Part shown: in pieces, positions 36,792 through 45,827 of the stretch
Numbering within the stretch: position 1 is the first letter of the stretch
Layout of the letters: each line of letters begins with the position of its first letter
NCBI RefSeq assembly: GCF_001277235.1
Contig: NZ_CP012266.1
Location: forward strand, 2,852,001 to 2,916,000
Length of the DNA: 64,000 bases
Direction of reading: 5' to 3'
Source: Cronobacter dublinensis subsp. dublinensis LMG 23823
Lineage (GTDB): Bacteria; Pseudomonadota; Gammaproteobacteria; Enterobacterales; Enterobacteriaceae
Notes under the pieces: generated by a model
The model's input: only the letters and a program-made list of their open reading frames with translations
Told to the model about the DNA's origin: nothing
Databases searched by the model: none
Program-made: the position numbers and the translations under genes

Positions 36792-37636
36792 TATTTCCCC
36801 CGCAGGCTGTCGGCAAGACGTTTGGTATTACGAACCGAGAGCAGCGTCAGCAACGTGCGCAAGTTCATGCGTTTATTACGGATCTGATAGAGCGTAAAGA
36901 GCTGATACTTTTTGCTTGCGCGGTCGAATTTATCTTTATGTTTGCGGTAGAAGTGGAAATAACCGGCAAACTTTTTCGCGGATTTGGTTATCTGCATTTC
37001 GCCGTGATTGATATGCAGGATCTGCGTCGCGTCTTCCACTTTCCACGGCTCGCCGTAGGTCACCACCATACGCAGGAACATGTCGTAGTCCTGGGCGGCG
37101 GCCAGCTCGTTATCAAACAGCGACTCTTTAAACCGCCAGGCCCAGGTAAATACCTGGTTGCCGACGATGTTGCGCTTGTAAAAGAGCTTCAGCGACCATG
37201 GCGATTTCGGATACAGCGGCAGGCTGCTGGGCTGCGAGTAAACCTGGCCTTCGCACAGATAGTCGTTGGCATAGAGAAACGCGTGATGATTGAGCTTATC
37301 TTTATGCGCGAGGAAGACCGACAGACGGTTCGGCATCCACTCATCGTCATCGTCGATGCCGGTGATGAAATCGCCCTTCGCCTGCAAAATGGCCTGGTTG
37401 CGCACCGCGCACGCGCCGGAGTTGAAATCGTTGCGCGTGTAGCTGACGCGCGGATCGTTAAGCGCCAGAACGAAGTTTTGCAGCTGTTCCCAGTTGCTGG
37501 AGCAGTCATCGACAATGATGAGCTCCCAGTTGTCATAGTCCTGGCGCAGCACGGAGTTGATAGCCCGGATAGCCAGTTGCTGGCGATTCCACGTCGGCAT
37601 GTATACAGAAACTAATGGGCGCGCTGTGCTGGTCAT
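36791..37636 (-). CDS. wcaA: WcaA, colanic acid GT2 glycosyltransferase
   Basis: WcaA (281 aa) is a GT-A family 2 transferase, assigned to glucuronic acid addition in colanic acid. LVSVYMPTWNRQQLAIRAI, VDDCSSNWEQL and the extended acidic motif TGIDDDDEW at about 113-121 are intact. It is the first gene after the wzc-wcaA gap, which carries a large inverted repeat, so its expression is probably set below that of wza-wzb-wzc. Confidence 0.95.
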   Translation of the reverse strand: MTSTARPLVSVYMPTWNRQQLAIRAINSVLRQDYDNWELIIVDDCSSNWEQLQNFVLALNDPRVSYTRNDFNSGACAVRNQAILQAKGDFITGIDDDDEWMPNRLSVFLAHKDKLNHHAFLYANDYLCEGQVYSQPSSLPLYPKSPWSLKLFYKRNIVGNQVFTWAWRFKESLFDNELAAAQDYDMFLRMVVTYGEPWKVEDATQILHINHGEMQITKSAKKFAGYFHFYRKHKDKFDRASKKYQLFTLYQIRNKRMNLRTLLTLLSVRNTKRLADSLRGK

Positions 37637-37718
37637 TGTGGTGTCTCCGAATGCTAAATGGAAAGTGATGCACGTTGCCGCAAGGGCGCAGCCGCAGTGG
37701 GCTGTGCCGTATTCATTG

Positions 37719-37816
37719 CCCTCGCCCCGCCCTCTCCCGTTCTGACTAAGAAGAAATGACGCATGCCGTTGAGGTGGCTTCCCCTCCCGCAGGACGCGGG
37801 AGGGCAGGGTGAGGGG
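37719..37816. repeat. Large inverted repeat in the wzc-wcaA gap
   Basis: Arms of about 20 bases at 37719-37739 (C-rich) and 37797-37816 (G-rich) are near-perfect complements. A second perfect 9-bp stem (37782-37790 with 37796-37804, 5-base loop) competes with the outer pairing. No T run follows on the minus strand. In E. coli a stem-loop in the same gap has been reported to reduce transcription into wcaA. The composition is that of a dispersed intergenic repeat. Confidence 0.7.
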
Positions 37817-37824
37817 TAACGCTG

Positions 37825-39987
37825 CTACTTATGATCCGATTTGTATTCGTACTCGTAGTAGCCGTAGTCCTGATAGCCCGTCGCGCGACGGAAAATAGAG
37901 TTGAGGATAACGCCCTTCACCTGGATGCCGTTCTGCTCAAAGCGGCTCAGGCTGGTCTGCACCTCTTTAAGCGTGTTGACCGCGTAGCGCGCCACCATCA
38001 GCGTGGTGCCAGCGTGACGCCCCACCACGGCGGCATCGGTCACCGCGAGAATCGGCGGCGTATCGATAAGCACCATGTCGTAGTTGGCGCTCGCCCACTT
38101 CACCAGCTCCGCGAAGCGTTCGCTCATCAGCAGCTCTGACGGGTTCGGCGGCACCTGACCGCGCGGCACCAGGTCGAAGCCCGGCACAGAGGTCTTCTGC
38201 GCGCAGCGGCTGATGTCGCCCTGCCCTGCCAGCACGTCGGAAAGACCGTTAACGTTAGTCGTGCCCAGCAGCTCGTGGGTGTAGCCCTTACGCATATCGC
38301 AGTCGATCAGCAGCACGCGCTTGTGGGTCTGGCTGATGACCGCCGCCAGGTTGGCGCAGACAAACGTTTTACCGATAGACGGGCTCACGCCGGTCAGCAT
38401 CAGCACGTTGTTCGGCGCCTGCATCATGGCGAAGTGCAGGCTGGTGCGCAGGCTGCGGATAGACTCGATGGCGAGATCCGTCGGGTTGCCCACGGCCAGC
38501 AACTGGCTCTGTTTGAAACGTTTGACGCCTTTGACGGTCTTCACGCTGTCGCGCGACTTCTGCCACTCGGAGAGCGGGATGCTCGCATAGACGTTGATAC
38601 CGGCTTCTTCCAGCGCCATCGGGCTTTCGATACCGCGGTTAAACAGCGAGCGCAGCAGCACAATCACGATAGAGAGCAGCAGGCCGAGAATAATGCTGCC
38701 CAGCACGATCAGCGCTTTCTTCGGCTTCACCACGCCCGGCTGGGTAATTGCCGGGTCGACGATGCGCACATCGCCCACGGTGCTCGCCTCGGTGATTTTC
38801 AGCTCCTGCTGTTTGTTCAGCAGTTGCATGTAAACCTGCTGGCCAGACTCCACGTCGCGGGTCAGACGCACGATCTCCTGCTGGGTTTTCGGCATCGCGG
38901 TAACGCGTTTGTTGAGCTTGGCTTTCTCATCTTCCAGCGCCTGGCGTTTTTCCAGCAGCGTGCGGTACGCCGGGTGCGCTTTGGTGTAGAGCTTGGAGAT
39001 TTCCGCCTCTTTAAAGGTCAGCTCGTTAAGCTGGGCATCGATGTTGACCATCGAATCCAGCACCGCTTTGGCCTCCAGCGGCAGGTCTACGGAGTCCTGC
39101 TGTTGACGGTAGGCGTTGAGTTTGTTCTCCGCGACATCCAGATGCGAGCGCACTTCCGGGAGCTGTTTGGCGAGGAACGCCAGGCTCTTGGCCGCTTCTT
39201 CCGATTTACGCTCGATGTTCTGCTCAAGATAGTTGCGGGTGATGCTGTTAAGGATATCGCGGATCTGATCGCGATCTTCACCCATATAGGTGAGGCTCAA
39301 CACGCCGGTGTCTTTCCCGGTCTCGGTCACCGTCAGGTTGTTTTGCAGCTGGTTAATCATGCCGAGCGTCGAGTATTTCGTGACGGTAAATTCGCTGCCC
39401 TCCTGGGCGTGAATCTCCGCGACCGTCATTTTGACGCCATCTTTGCTGAGCGGTTTGCCCACTTCACCACGGGCGCTAAAGCCGCCGCTGCTGGTGAGCT
39501 GATACTGTTTCGGGCCGAGAACCGCGACGGTGAACTCATCCTGCGCCATGCCTTGCGGCTGGTCGAAGCTGGTCACTTTGATGGTCTCGTTAGCGCGACC
39601 CATCAGCCGCTCCCAGCCGGAGCCGAACAGCGGGAAGGTCTTTTTCTCAACGGCGATGTCGAGATCCAGATCGTCCACGGTTTTGCCGAGCACCAGACGG
39701 GACTGGATCAGCTGAATCTCCGCATCGGACGCCGGCGGCTTGTTCTGCAGCGCCGTGCTGATGTCCTGCACCAGCGAGTTGCCCTGATTCTGCTCAATTT
39801 GTACCAGCGCGTCGGCGCTGTAGATGGGGGTAGCGAACATCACATAGATAAGCGCGCCCAGCGCGAACAGCGCCGTAATGCCAAGCACCCACCAGCGTGC
39901 TTCCACCACGGTGCCGACAAGGCGTCCAATATCTATCTCGTCGCCGCCCTCCACCGGGGCGGCAGAATGTCTCACTTTATCAGTCAT
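37825..39987 (-). CDS. wzc: Wzc, bacterial tyrosine autokinase / co-polymerase
   Basis: Wzc (720 aa) is the inner-membrane BY-kinase and polysaccharide co-polymerase that drives colanic acid polymerisation and export with Wza. It has an N-terminal helix (VLGITALFALGALIYVMF), a long periplasmic coiled-coil domain, a second helix near 430, and a cytoplasmic kinase with Walker A GVSPSIGKTF, Walker A' LLIDCDMRKG and Walker B VLIDTPP. A C-terminal tyrosine cluster (YQDYGYYEYEY) is autophosphorylated. The frame opens at 40023, but MTDKVRHS at 39987 is the family start, two bases from the wzb stop. Confidence 0.97.
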   Translation of the reverse strand: MTDKVRHSAAPVEGGDEIDIGRLVGTVVEARWWVLGITALFALGALIYVMFATPIYSADALVQIEQNQGNSLVQDISTALQNKPPASDAEIQLIQSRLVLGKTVDDLDLDIAVEKKTFPLFGSGWERLMGRANETIKVTSFDQPQGMAQDEFTVAVLGPKQYQLTSSGGFSARGEVGKPLSKDGVKMTVAEIHAQEGSEFTVTKYSTLGMINQLQNNLTVTETGKDTGVLSLTYMGEDRDQIRDILNSITRNYLEQNIERKSEEAAKSLAFLAKQLPEVRSHLDVAENKLNAYRQQQDSVDLPLEAKAVLDSMVNIDAQLNELTFKEAEISKLYTKAHPAYRTLLEKRQALEDEKAKLNKRVTAMPKTQQEIVRLTRDVESGQQVYMQLLNKQQELKITEASTVGDVRIVDPAITQPGVVKPKKALIVLGSIILGLLLSIVIVLLRSLFNRGIESPMALEEAGINVYASIPLSEWQKSRDSVKTVKGVKRFKQSQLLAVGNPTDLAIESIRSLRTSLHFAMMQAPNNVLMLTGVSPSIGKTFVCANLAAVISQTHKRVLLIDCDMRKGYTHELLGTTNVNGLSDVLAGQGDISRCAQKTSVPGFDLVPRGQVPPNPSELLMSERFAELVKWASANYDMVLIDTPPILAVTDAAVVGRHAGTTLMVARYAVNTLKEVQTSLSRFEQNGIQVKGVILNSIFRRATGYQDYGYYEYEYKSDHK

Positions 39988-39989
39988 CG

Positions 39990-40433
39990 TTATCCCTGCT
40001 GCGTTTTCAGTGCCTGCGCCCACTGGCGGGCAGAGTGATCCAGAAGTGCGTAAACCGCCTCAAAGGCGTCCCGGCTCTTACGATACGGGTCGGGAATATC
40101 GCGCTGGTCGTCCCAGTGACCAAACAGCATCACTTTGCCGCGCATCTCCGGCGCCATCTCGCAAATCGAGGCGACATGACGCTTTTCCATTGCGAGGATT
40201 AAATCGTAATCGCGGCACATCGCGCTGGTTATCTGGCGGGCCTCATGGCCCTCCAGAGAGAGGTCGTGCGCGGCCGCCACGCTGACCGCGCTGGCATCAG
40301 CCCCCTTCCCCACCAGCGCGCCGAGCCCGGCGGACGCTACCGTCACTTCCGGCAGGTAGCGTTTAAGCAATCGCTCCGCGGTCGGGGAACGACAGATGTT
40401 CCCCACGCAAACCACAAGAATTTTGTTAAACAT
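39990..40433 (-). CDS. wzb: Wzb, low-molecular-weight protein tyrosine phosphatase
   Basis: Wzb (147 aa) dephosphorylates the tyrosine cluster of Wzc, allowing the cycle needed for colanic acid synthesis. The P-loop VCVGNICRSPTAERLL contains the catalytic Cys-x5-Arg, and DIPDPYRKS holds the general-acid aspartate. An ATG at 40439 overlaps the wza stop by one base, but MFNKILVV at 40433 aligns with the E. coli start and gives the same length. Neither has a strong ribosome site, suggesting coupling to wza. Confidence 0.96.
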   Translation of the reverse strand: MFNKILVVCVGNICRSPTAERLLKRYLPEVTVASAGLGALVGKGADASAVSVAAAHDLSLEGHEARQITSAMCRDYDLILAMEKRHVASICEMAPEMRGKVMLFGHWDDQRDIPDPYRKSRDAFEAVYALLDHSARQWAQALKTQQG

Positions 40434-40438
40434 ACGCA

Positions 40439-41578
40439 TTACCAGTTGTGAACGTCGCTTGCCGTATCCGTCATATAACGGACGCCACTGATGGTCGGCA
40501 GCAACTGGTTGATAAGACGGTTCCAGCGCGCCACCGGTGCGGTGGTGACATAGACCACGTCATACGGCTGCAGACGGAACTCCGTCGCCATAATGAGCGA
40601 AGTCGCATCAGACATATCAAGCTGGTAAATGTTGGCAATCTTGCCGCCGCGCTGTTTATCGTCACGCAGAGGACGGATAACGAAGATGCCGCTGGCGTTA
40701 GACGTCGTCAGATCGATGCCTTCGGCCTGGCCGAGCGCTTCGGTCAGCGTCATACCGCTGAAGTCCATTTTGAGCGTGCTCTGTTTCTTCACTTCGCCCA
40801 TGACAAAGACTTTCAGGTCGTCGTTGCGCGGAACGAATAAGATGTCGCCCGGATAGAGCAGATGGTTCTGGCTCAGGTCGCCGTTTTGCATCAGCGCCTG
40901 CAGGGAGATGCGGCGCTCCTGCCCGTTATGGGTCAGCACCACGTTGCGCCAGTCGGCGGCGTCCGTCAGACCGCCTGCGGCGTTGATCGCGTCAAGTACG
41001 GTCAGCGGCACGTTGGTAATAGCCTGCTGGCCTGATTTCGCCACCTGGCCTGAGACATACGCTTTCTGCGAACGGAATGCGGCGATATTAACGTCCACCT
41101 GCGGGTCAGCGATGTACTGCGCTAAACGGCCGGTAATATCGCTGCGAATTTCAGCGAGCGTTTTGCCGGTCACATGGACCTTGCCAATGTAGGGATAGAA
41201 CATGGTGCCGTCTGGCTGCACCCAGTTGCCGGTATCGCTGGAGCTGCGGTACTGACCCGCAGGCGTAGTGAGCTCCGGGTGATCCCAGACGGTGACGTTC
41301 AGCACGTCGCCTGGCCCTACGCGATACTGATAGCTGGCAATCTCCTGGTCGAGAGACATATTAGGCTGAGCGACATTCGGACGAGGACGTAATTGTTCTA
41401 CCAGTCGTGGCGTCAGCGGATATACGTTCACCATCCGGTCTAGATCAAAGTCTGCATCCTGTTGCTTGATCACGTCCTTTCCCATCGTAGACATATTGCT
41501 GCCGGGAAAAACAGTGCAACCGCTCATCAAGGTTACAGACACCAATAAAGGCATCAATTTCAGTCTGGATTTCATCAT
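40439..41578 (-). CDS. wza: Wza, outer-membrane polysaccharide export lipoprotein
   Basis: Wza (379 aa) forms the octameric outer-membrane channel for colanic acid. A lipoprotein signal ends in the lipobox LMSGC with the lipid-bearing cysteine at about 21. The polysaccharide export domain follows (YRVGPGDVLNVTVWDHPELT), then SLBB repeats, and a C-terminal amphipathic segment (APVARWNRLINQLLPTISG) that makes the helical barrel in the outer membrane. First gene of the colanic acid operon, with a long untranslated leader. Confidence 0.98.
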   Translation of the reverse strand: MMKSRLKLMPLLVSVTLMSGCTVFPGSNMSTMGKDVIKQQDADFDLDRMVNVYPLTPRLVEQLRPRPNVAQPNMSLDQEIASYQYRVGPGDVLNVTVWDHPELTTPAGQYRSSSDTGNWVQPDGTMFYPYIGKVHVTGKTLAEIRSDITGRLAQYIADPQVDVNIAAFRSQKAYVSGQVAKSGQQAITNVPLTVLDAINAAGGLTDAADWRNVVLTHNGQERRISLQALMQNGDLSQNHLLYPGDILFVPRNDDLKVFVMGEVKKQSTLKMDFSGMTLTEALGQAEGIDLTTSNASGIFVIRPLRDDKQRGGKIANIYQLDMSDATSLIMATEFRLQPYDVVYVTTAPVARWNRLINQLLPTISGVRYMTDTASDVHNW

Positions 41579-41760
41579 TGAATTTTTATCACTTTGGCAG
41601 AGTAATTATTCTGACCCTTTAAAATAAGCCACCGTACCGCTTGTTCCTGCATCAAGAATGCGGCGTCAGGCGCCAGAATATAACTGGAATCATTCCTAAA
41701 AGTCGCTTATTTACCCATATACTATTGACAGAATAATTGAGGCTAATTGACAGACTTCAG

Positions 41761-41800
41761 GCACGCTACCGCCCTTGGCTTTCAGTTACCAATCTACTGC
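41761..41800 (-). promoter_or_regulatory. JUMPstart element with ops site, colanic acid operon
   Basis: On the minus strand it reads GGTAACTGAAAGCC then AAGGGCGGTAGCGTGC, close to the JUMPstart consensus. The ops core GGCGGTAG is at 41766-41773. It lies about 185 bases before the wza ATG in the transcribed leader, so RfaH should load here and carry RNA polymerase through the 20-gene cluster. Confidence 0.93.
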
Positions 41801-42011
41801 AAAAACAGACGGTTATATTGACACACCCCTGTGAAGCCTCTTCCAATTGGATTTATCTTATTGAAAGAGACGGTTCATTACGCTGGCGCACCGCTCATCC
41901 ATTACGCACAAAGAAAAAATCTTGTGTGCCGGTGGGAATAAGAAATGCTGAATGGATTGTTGCAGCTAAAGTTTTGGCAGGCAAGTTAACGCACCGTTGC
42001 AAGGCTGTTTT

Positions 42012-42025
42012 TAAGAATAATATGA
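42012..42025 (+). promoter_or_regulatory. Candidate RcsAB box 1 upstream of wza
   Basis: TAAGAATAATATGA matches 13 of 14 positions of the RcsAB consensus TRVGAAWAWTSYGR as I remember it, read on the plus strand. It lies about 440 bases upstream of the wza start and 210 upstream of JUMPstart, close to the distance reported for the E. coli wza operator. Orientation is opposite to the gene, but the operator is a near dyad. Confidence 0.5.
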
Positions 42026-42101
42026 ACAGCGCATTTTATTGCTTTTAGGATTTTCTTCATGTTGACAGGCAGGCGGGAATAAACTACCCGAAGAATCTAA
42101 T

Positions 42102-42115
42102 TAAGATATATCTGG
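42102..42115 (+). promoter_or_regulatory. Candidate RcsAB box 2 upstream of wza
   Basis: TAAGATATATCTGG matches 12 of 14 positions of the same consensus and has strong dyad symmetry (AGATATATCT is self-complementary). It is 90 bases from the first candidate and about 530 upstream of the wza start. Only one of the two may be functional; it could also serve yegH. Confidence 0.4.
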
Positions 42116-42311
42116 GTAAAAGTATTATTTCATTCTTTTTCATTATGACCAGAATATGGCATCTGGCTACTTATTAGCATTAATTTGCCATTTTTGGTTA
42201 AATTCCCGCCACTGCTCATCGTTAAGATTATTCTGCCTCGCATTGCAATTTAAGGGCGATTTATCCAGGATCATCAGACTGCTATTTATCTTAAAAGGTA
42301 ACTGACCTCAT

Positions 42312-43904
42312 ATGGAATGGATTGCCGACCCCTCTATCTGGGCAGGTCTGGCCACGCTTATCGTGCTGGAGCTGGTTCTCGGAATCGATAACCTGGTGTT
42401 TATCGCCATCCTTGCTGAAAAATTGCCCCCCGCCCAGCGCGACCGCGCGCGCGTCACCGGGCTGATACTGGCGATGGTGATGCGCCTCGGCCTCCTCGCC
42501 TCGGTCTCCTGGCTGGTGACGCTCACCACGCCACTGCTGACTATCAAAAGTTTCAGCTTCAGCGCGCGCGATTTAATCATGCTGCTCGGCGGGCTTTTCC
42601 TGCTGTTTAAAGCGACCGTCGAGCTTAACGAACGGCTCGAAGGCAAAGACACGGCCAACCCGACACAGCGTCGCGGCGCGAAATTCTGGGCGGTGGTGGC
42701 GCAAATCGTCATCCTCGATGCGGTGTTCTCGCTCGACTCGGTGATCACCGCCGTGGGCATGGTGGATCACCTGGCGGTGATGATGGCCGCGGTAATTATC
42801 GCCGTGTCGCTGATGCTACTGGCGAGCAAGGCGCTGACGCGCTTTGTGAACAATCACCCGACGATTGTTATTCTCTGCCTGAGCTTCCTGTTGATGATTG
42901 GCTTTAGCCTTATCGCCGACGGCTTCGGCTTTCATATTCCGAAAGGCTATCTCTACGCGGCGATTGGCTTTTCTATTATTATCGAGGCGCTTAACCAGCT
43001 CGCGATTTTCAACCGCCGCCGTTTTCTCTCCACCGCTAACCAGACGCTGCGCCAGCGCACCACCGAAGCCGTGATGCGCCTTATCAGCGGTAAGAAAGAA
43101 GATGCCGATCTCGATCCGCAGACCGCCTCGCTGCTTGCCGACTACGATAACCATCCGCTGTTTAATCTCCAGGAGCAGCTGATGATTGAGCGCGTGCTGA
43201 ACCTCAATCAGCGCAGCGTCAGCAGCATCATGACCTCGCGTCACGATGTCGAACATATCGATATCAACGCCCCGGAAGAACAGGTGCGCGCCCTGCTGGA
43301 GCGCAATCAACACACCCGCGTGGTGGTGCGCAGCGAAGAGGACGACGATGACGACCTGCTCGGCGTAGTGCATATCATCGACCTGCTGCAACAGTCGCTG
43401 CGCGGCGAGCCGCTCGATCTGCGCGTGCTGGTGCGCCAGCCGCTGGTCTTCCCGGAAGGGCTGCCGCTGTTAAAAGCGCTGGAGCAGTTTCGCAACGCCC
43501 GTACCCACTTCGCGTTTGTGGTGGATGAGTTTGGCTCGGTGGAGGGCGTGGTGACGCTGAGCGATGTGATGGAAACCATCGCCGGCAACCTGCCCAATGA
43601 AGTGGAAGAGATTGACGCGCGCCACGACATTCAGAAAAACGCCGACGGCAGCTGGACCGCCAACGGCCATATGCCGCTGGAAGATTTAATTCAGTATGTG
43701 CCGCTGCCGCTGGATGAGAAGCGCGAATACCACACGCTCGCCGGGCTGATGATGGAGTATTTACAGCGCATTCCGGGGGTCGGCGAAACGCTCAACGTCG
43801 GGCACTATCAGTTGAAAACCCTCAAGGTGGAGCATCACCGGATTCAGAAGGTGCAGATTATCGCTGAGACCGTACCTGATGACGTGATGCCAGAAGACGT
43901 ATAA
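42312..43904 (+). CDS. yegH: YegH, TerC-domain inner-membrane protein with CBS domains
   Basis: YegH (530 aa) is an inner-membrane protein of unknown substrate. The N-terminal TerC-like domain (about 1-230) has seven or so helices with acidic motifs ELVLGIDNLVFIAILAEKL and ILDAVFSLDSVITAVGM, the TerC/Alx metal-related signature. Two CBS domains follow (about 290-420), then a CorC/HlyC-type domain (about 430-520). Related proteins act in manganese or metal homeostasis, so a metal transport link is inferred only. It ends at a bidirectional terminator. Confidence 0.95.
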   Translation: MEWIADPSIWAGLATLIVLELVLGIDNLVFIAILAEKLPPAQRDRARVTGLILAMVMRLGLLASVSWLVTLTTPLLTIKSFSFSARDLIMLLGGLFLLFKATVELNERLEGKDTANPTQRRGAKFWAVVAQIVILDAVFSLDSVITAVGMVDHLAVMMAAVIIAVSLMLLASKALTRFVNNHPTIVILCLSFLLMIGFSLIADGFGFHIPKGYLYAAIGFSIIIEALNQLAIFNRRRFLSTANQTLRQRTTEAVMRLISGKKEDADLDPQTASLLADYDNHPLFNLQEQLMIERVLNLNQRSVSSIMTSRHDVEHIDINAPEEQVRALLERNQHTRVVVRSEEDDDDDLLGVVHIIDLLQQSLRGEPLDLRVLVRQPLVFPEGLPLLKALEQFRNARTHFAFVVDEFGSVEGVVTLSDVMETIAGNLPNEVEEIDARHDIQKNADGSWTANGHMPLEDLIQYVPLPLDEKREYHTLAGLMMEYLQRIPGVGETLNVGHYQLKTLKVEHHRIQKVQIIAETVPDDVMPEDV

Positions 43905-43910
43905 GCCCAT

Positions 43911-43937
43911 AAAAAAGCGGCCGCCAGGGCCGCTTTT
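43911..43937. terminator. Bidirectional terminator between yegH and asmA
   Basis: A perfect 10-bp stem (43913-43922 with 43928-43937) with a 5-base loop; the A and T ends of the stem give runs on both strands. It serves the convergent yegH and asmA genes. Confidence 0.93.
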
Positions 43938-43955
43938 CCAGACGCCGACATCGCG

Positions 43956-45797
43956 TCAGAGTTTATCGAGCAGCTTTTTCACATCCTGCGCGTCGTTACT
44001 GCCTTTGTGACGCTCGCTCCAGTCGCTCAGGCGGCGCTTCGCTTCATCCTGCAGATGCTTACGCAGCAGCTGATCGACCTGCAAATTATAATTGAGCGCT
44101 TTCCAGGAGCCGTAAACGCGCAGCGGCACCGGTGTGGCTTTGAGCCACTGCACCAGTTTGTCATCGCCCTGCCAGCCGTCGGTCACCTGTACCTTAAAGC
44201 GCGTGTCGCACTGCTCGCGCACGAGATCAAGCGTGCCCTCGCCACTTAACGTCAGCAGCGATGAACGCCCCTGCATCTCGTCAAGCGCCAGCTCGCCGTG
44301 ATCCAGCGTCGCGTGCGTGGTGAAACTGTCGAGCATGGTGGCGTTGTCGAAATCCTCACGCGCGCTGACGCCGCCGCCGCTGCGCTCCACGGCCTGCTGG
44401 ATCAGCTGCTGGAAGTTAAGCCCTTCCATGCGGCTGCCGGTCAGGCTCAGCGCCGCCTCGCCTTCCCAGTTTTCACGAAACGCCTGCGCATCGATGCGAT
44501 CGCCACGAAACGCGCCGTTGACGTTCATCTTGCCGGTCAGCGCGATCGGGTAATTAAAGGCGCGCAGGATCTCGCCCACCTCAATATTTTTAGCGTTCAC
44601 GGCAAAACGCGCGTCCGGCACATCTTCGCGGGCGTCCAGCGTGCCCGGCAGCGACAGTTCGCCCGCGCCCAGCTTGCCGCTGAGCGTTTTCAGCGCCAGC
44701 AGCCCCGCCTGGTTGCGCATATCGGCGTTAACATCGCTGAAGGCAAGCCCGCGCCAGCGCACGCTGTCAGCCTGAATACGCGCGCTGGCGTTGAAACCGC
44801 GCAGCCCGGTATAGGGCGCTTCTTCCACTTCAGCGGCGATAACCGGACGCGGCAGCGCGCTCTGCTGGCCCTGCTGGGCAACGGCGGTGGTGGTGGCCGG
44901 ATCCGGCGCCAGGAGATGGTCGAGATTGAGCGCGCTGAAGTGTAAATCGAGATCCCACGCGGGCGCGTCGCCGAGCGTTACGCTCCCCTGCCCGGCAAGC
45001 TGGCTGTCGTTAGCTTTAAGGTTCAGCGCGCTGAATTCCAGGCGTTTTTCCGCCTCCAGCCAGCGCGCCTGGAAGGTGCCTTCGCCCTGGATGCCGTCGC
45101 GCGGGAGATCCGCGCCGTGCAGCTGCCAGGAGAGCTGCGAGACGGTCGCGTTCAGCGTCTGCGGGTAATCGGCGGCGTTCAGCGCGGCGGAGAGCGACAG
45201 CGTGAGATCGCGCTGGTCGCGACTTACTTTGCCGCTTAACTCCAGCTGCGCGTCGTGGCGCTCGTTCTGCTCCATTTGCAGATTGATGTTGCGAACGGTG
45301 ACCTGTTCATCATCTTTATGCTGGAACACCAGCACGCTGTCGGCCACTTTGAGACGGGCGATGTCGAACGACCAGCCGCGGGTATCTTCCACCGGCGGGG
45401 CGCTGTTTTTCGGCCCGACCGGGGCGCCAGGTTCGCGTCGCGCCTCGCTCTGTGGCGTCAGCTGCACCACCGCGCCTTTCAGCATCACCTGACGCACAGA
45501 GAGCTGATGCGACAGCAGTGGGAACAGCGCCACGTCAAGACGCATGTTATCGGCGCTCACCAGCGGCTGGCTGGCGCCCGGCGCGGTGAGGCTCATCCGG
45601 CCCGAGAGAATGCTGAGCTGCGGCCAGACGTGCCAGCGCAGCGGGCCATCAAGCTTAAGCTGATAGCCGCTGCGCCGTTCTACCTGGCTTATCATGTAAC
45701 TGCGAAAATCGTTGGGATTTACCAGCATCACCAGCGCGGAGAGACCGGCGAAAAACACCACCAGTAAGATCATCAGCGTGGTCAGAACTCGTCTCAT
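43956..45797 (-). CDS. asmA: AsmA, inner-membrane-anchored AsmA-family protein
   Basis: AsmA (613 aa) has a single N-terminal membrane anchor (VLTTLMILLVVFFAGLSALV, about 4-23) and a large periplasmic AsmA domain. Members of this family (YhdP, TamB, YdbH) form bridge-like lipid-transfer structures, and asmA mutants were found as suppressors of outer-membrane protein assembly defects; a role in envelope lipid homeostasis is inferred from that. The C-terminal AsmA_2 segment (LDEMQGRSSLLTLSGEGTLD) is present. It is 30 bases after dcd, forming udk-dcd-asmA. Confidence 0.95.
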   Translation of the reverse strand: MRRVLTTLMILLVVFFAGLSALVMLVNPNDFRSYMISQVERRSGYQLKLDGPLRWHVWPQLSILSGRMSLTAPGASQPLVSADNMRLDVALFPLLSHQLSVRQVMLKGAVVQLTPQSEARREPGAPVGPKNSAPPVEDTRGWSFDIARLKVADSVLVFQHKDDEQVTVRNINLQMEQNERHDAQLELSGKVSRDQRDLTLSLSAALNAADYPQTLNATVSQLSWQLHGADLPRDGIQGEGTFQARWLEAEKRLEFSALNLKANDSQLAGQGSVTLGDAPAWDLDLHFSALNLDHLLAPDPATTTAVAQQGQQSALPRPVIAAEVEEAPYTGLRGFNASARIQADSVRWRGLAFSDVNADMRNQAGLLALKTLSGKLGAGELSLPGTLDAREDVPDARFAVNAKNIEVGEILRAFNYPIALTGKMNVNGAFRGDRIDAQAFRENWEGEAALSLTGSRMEGLNFQQLIQQAVERSGGGVSAREDFDNATMLDSFTTHATLDHGELALDEMQGRSSLLTLSGEGTLDLVREQCDTRFKVQVTDGWQGDDKLVQWLKATPVPLRVYGSWKALNYNLQVDQLLRKHLQDEAKRRLSDWSERHKGSNDAQDVKKLLDKL

Positions 45798-45827
45798 GGC
45801 ATCCTCTGCAGACCGGCCCGCAGGCGT

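Larger units (their letters stand above)
41579..42311. other. wza-yegH divergent intergenic region, 733 bp without a gene
   Basis: This is the regulatory region of the colanic acid operon, shared with yegH on the other strand. It contains the JUMPstart/ops element (41761-41800), two candidate RcsAB boxes (42012-42025 and 42102-42115), and by position the wza promoter, which I cannot pin down. A 103-codon open frame on the plus strand (41737-42048) runs straight through JUMPstart and looks spurious. Confidence 0.85.

Noticed and set aside
38275..40038. 587-codon open frame opposite wzc
   Set aside because: Shadow of a G+C-rich gene: the translation is arginine- and histidine-rich with no domain, and wzc is certain on the other strand.
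41685..41698. A third RcsAB-like site (TAGGAATGATTCCA on the minus strand, about 11 of 14)
   Set aside because: It lies downstream of JUMPstart inside the transcribed leader of wza, where an activator site would be misplaced. The two upstream candidates fit better.
41737..42048. 103-codon plus-strand open frame between wza and yegH
   Set aside because: It runs antisense through the JUMPstart/ops element and the wza leader, has no family resemblance and no ribosome site I can see.
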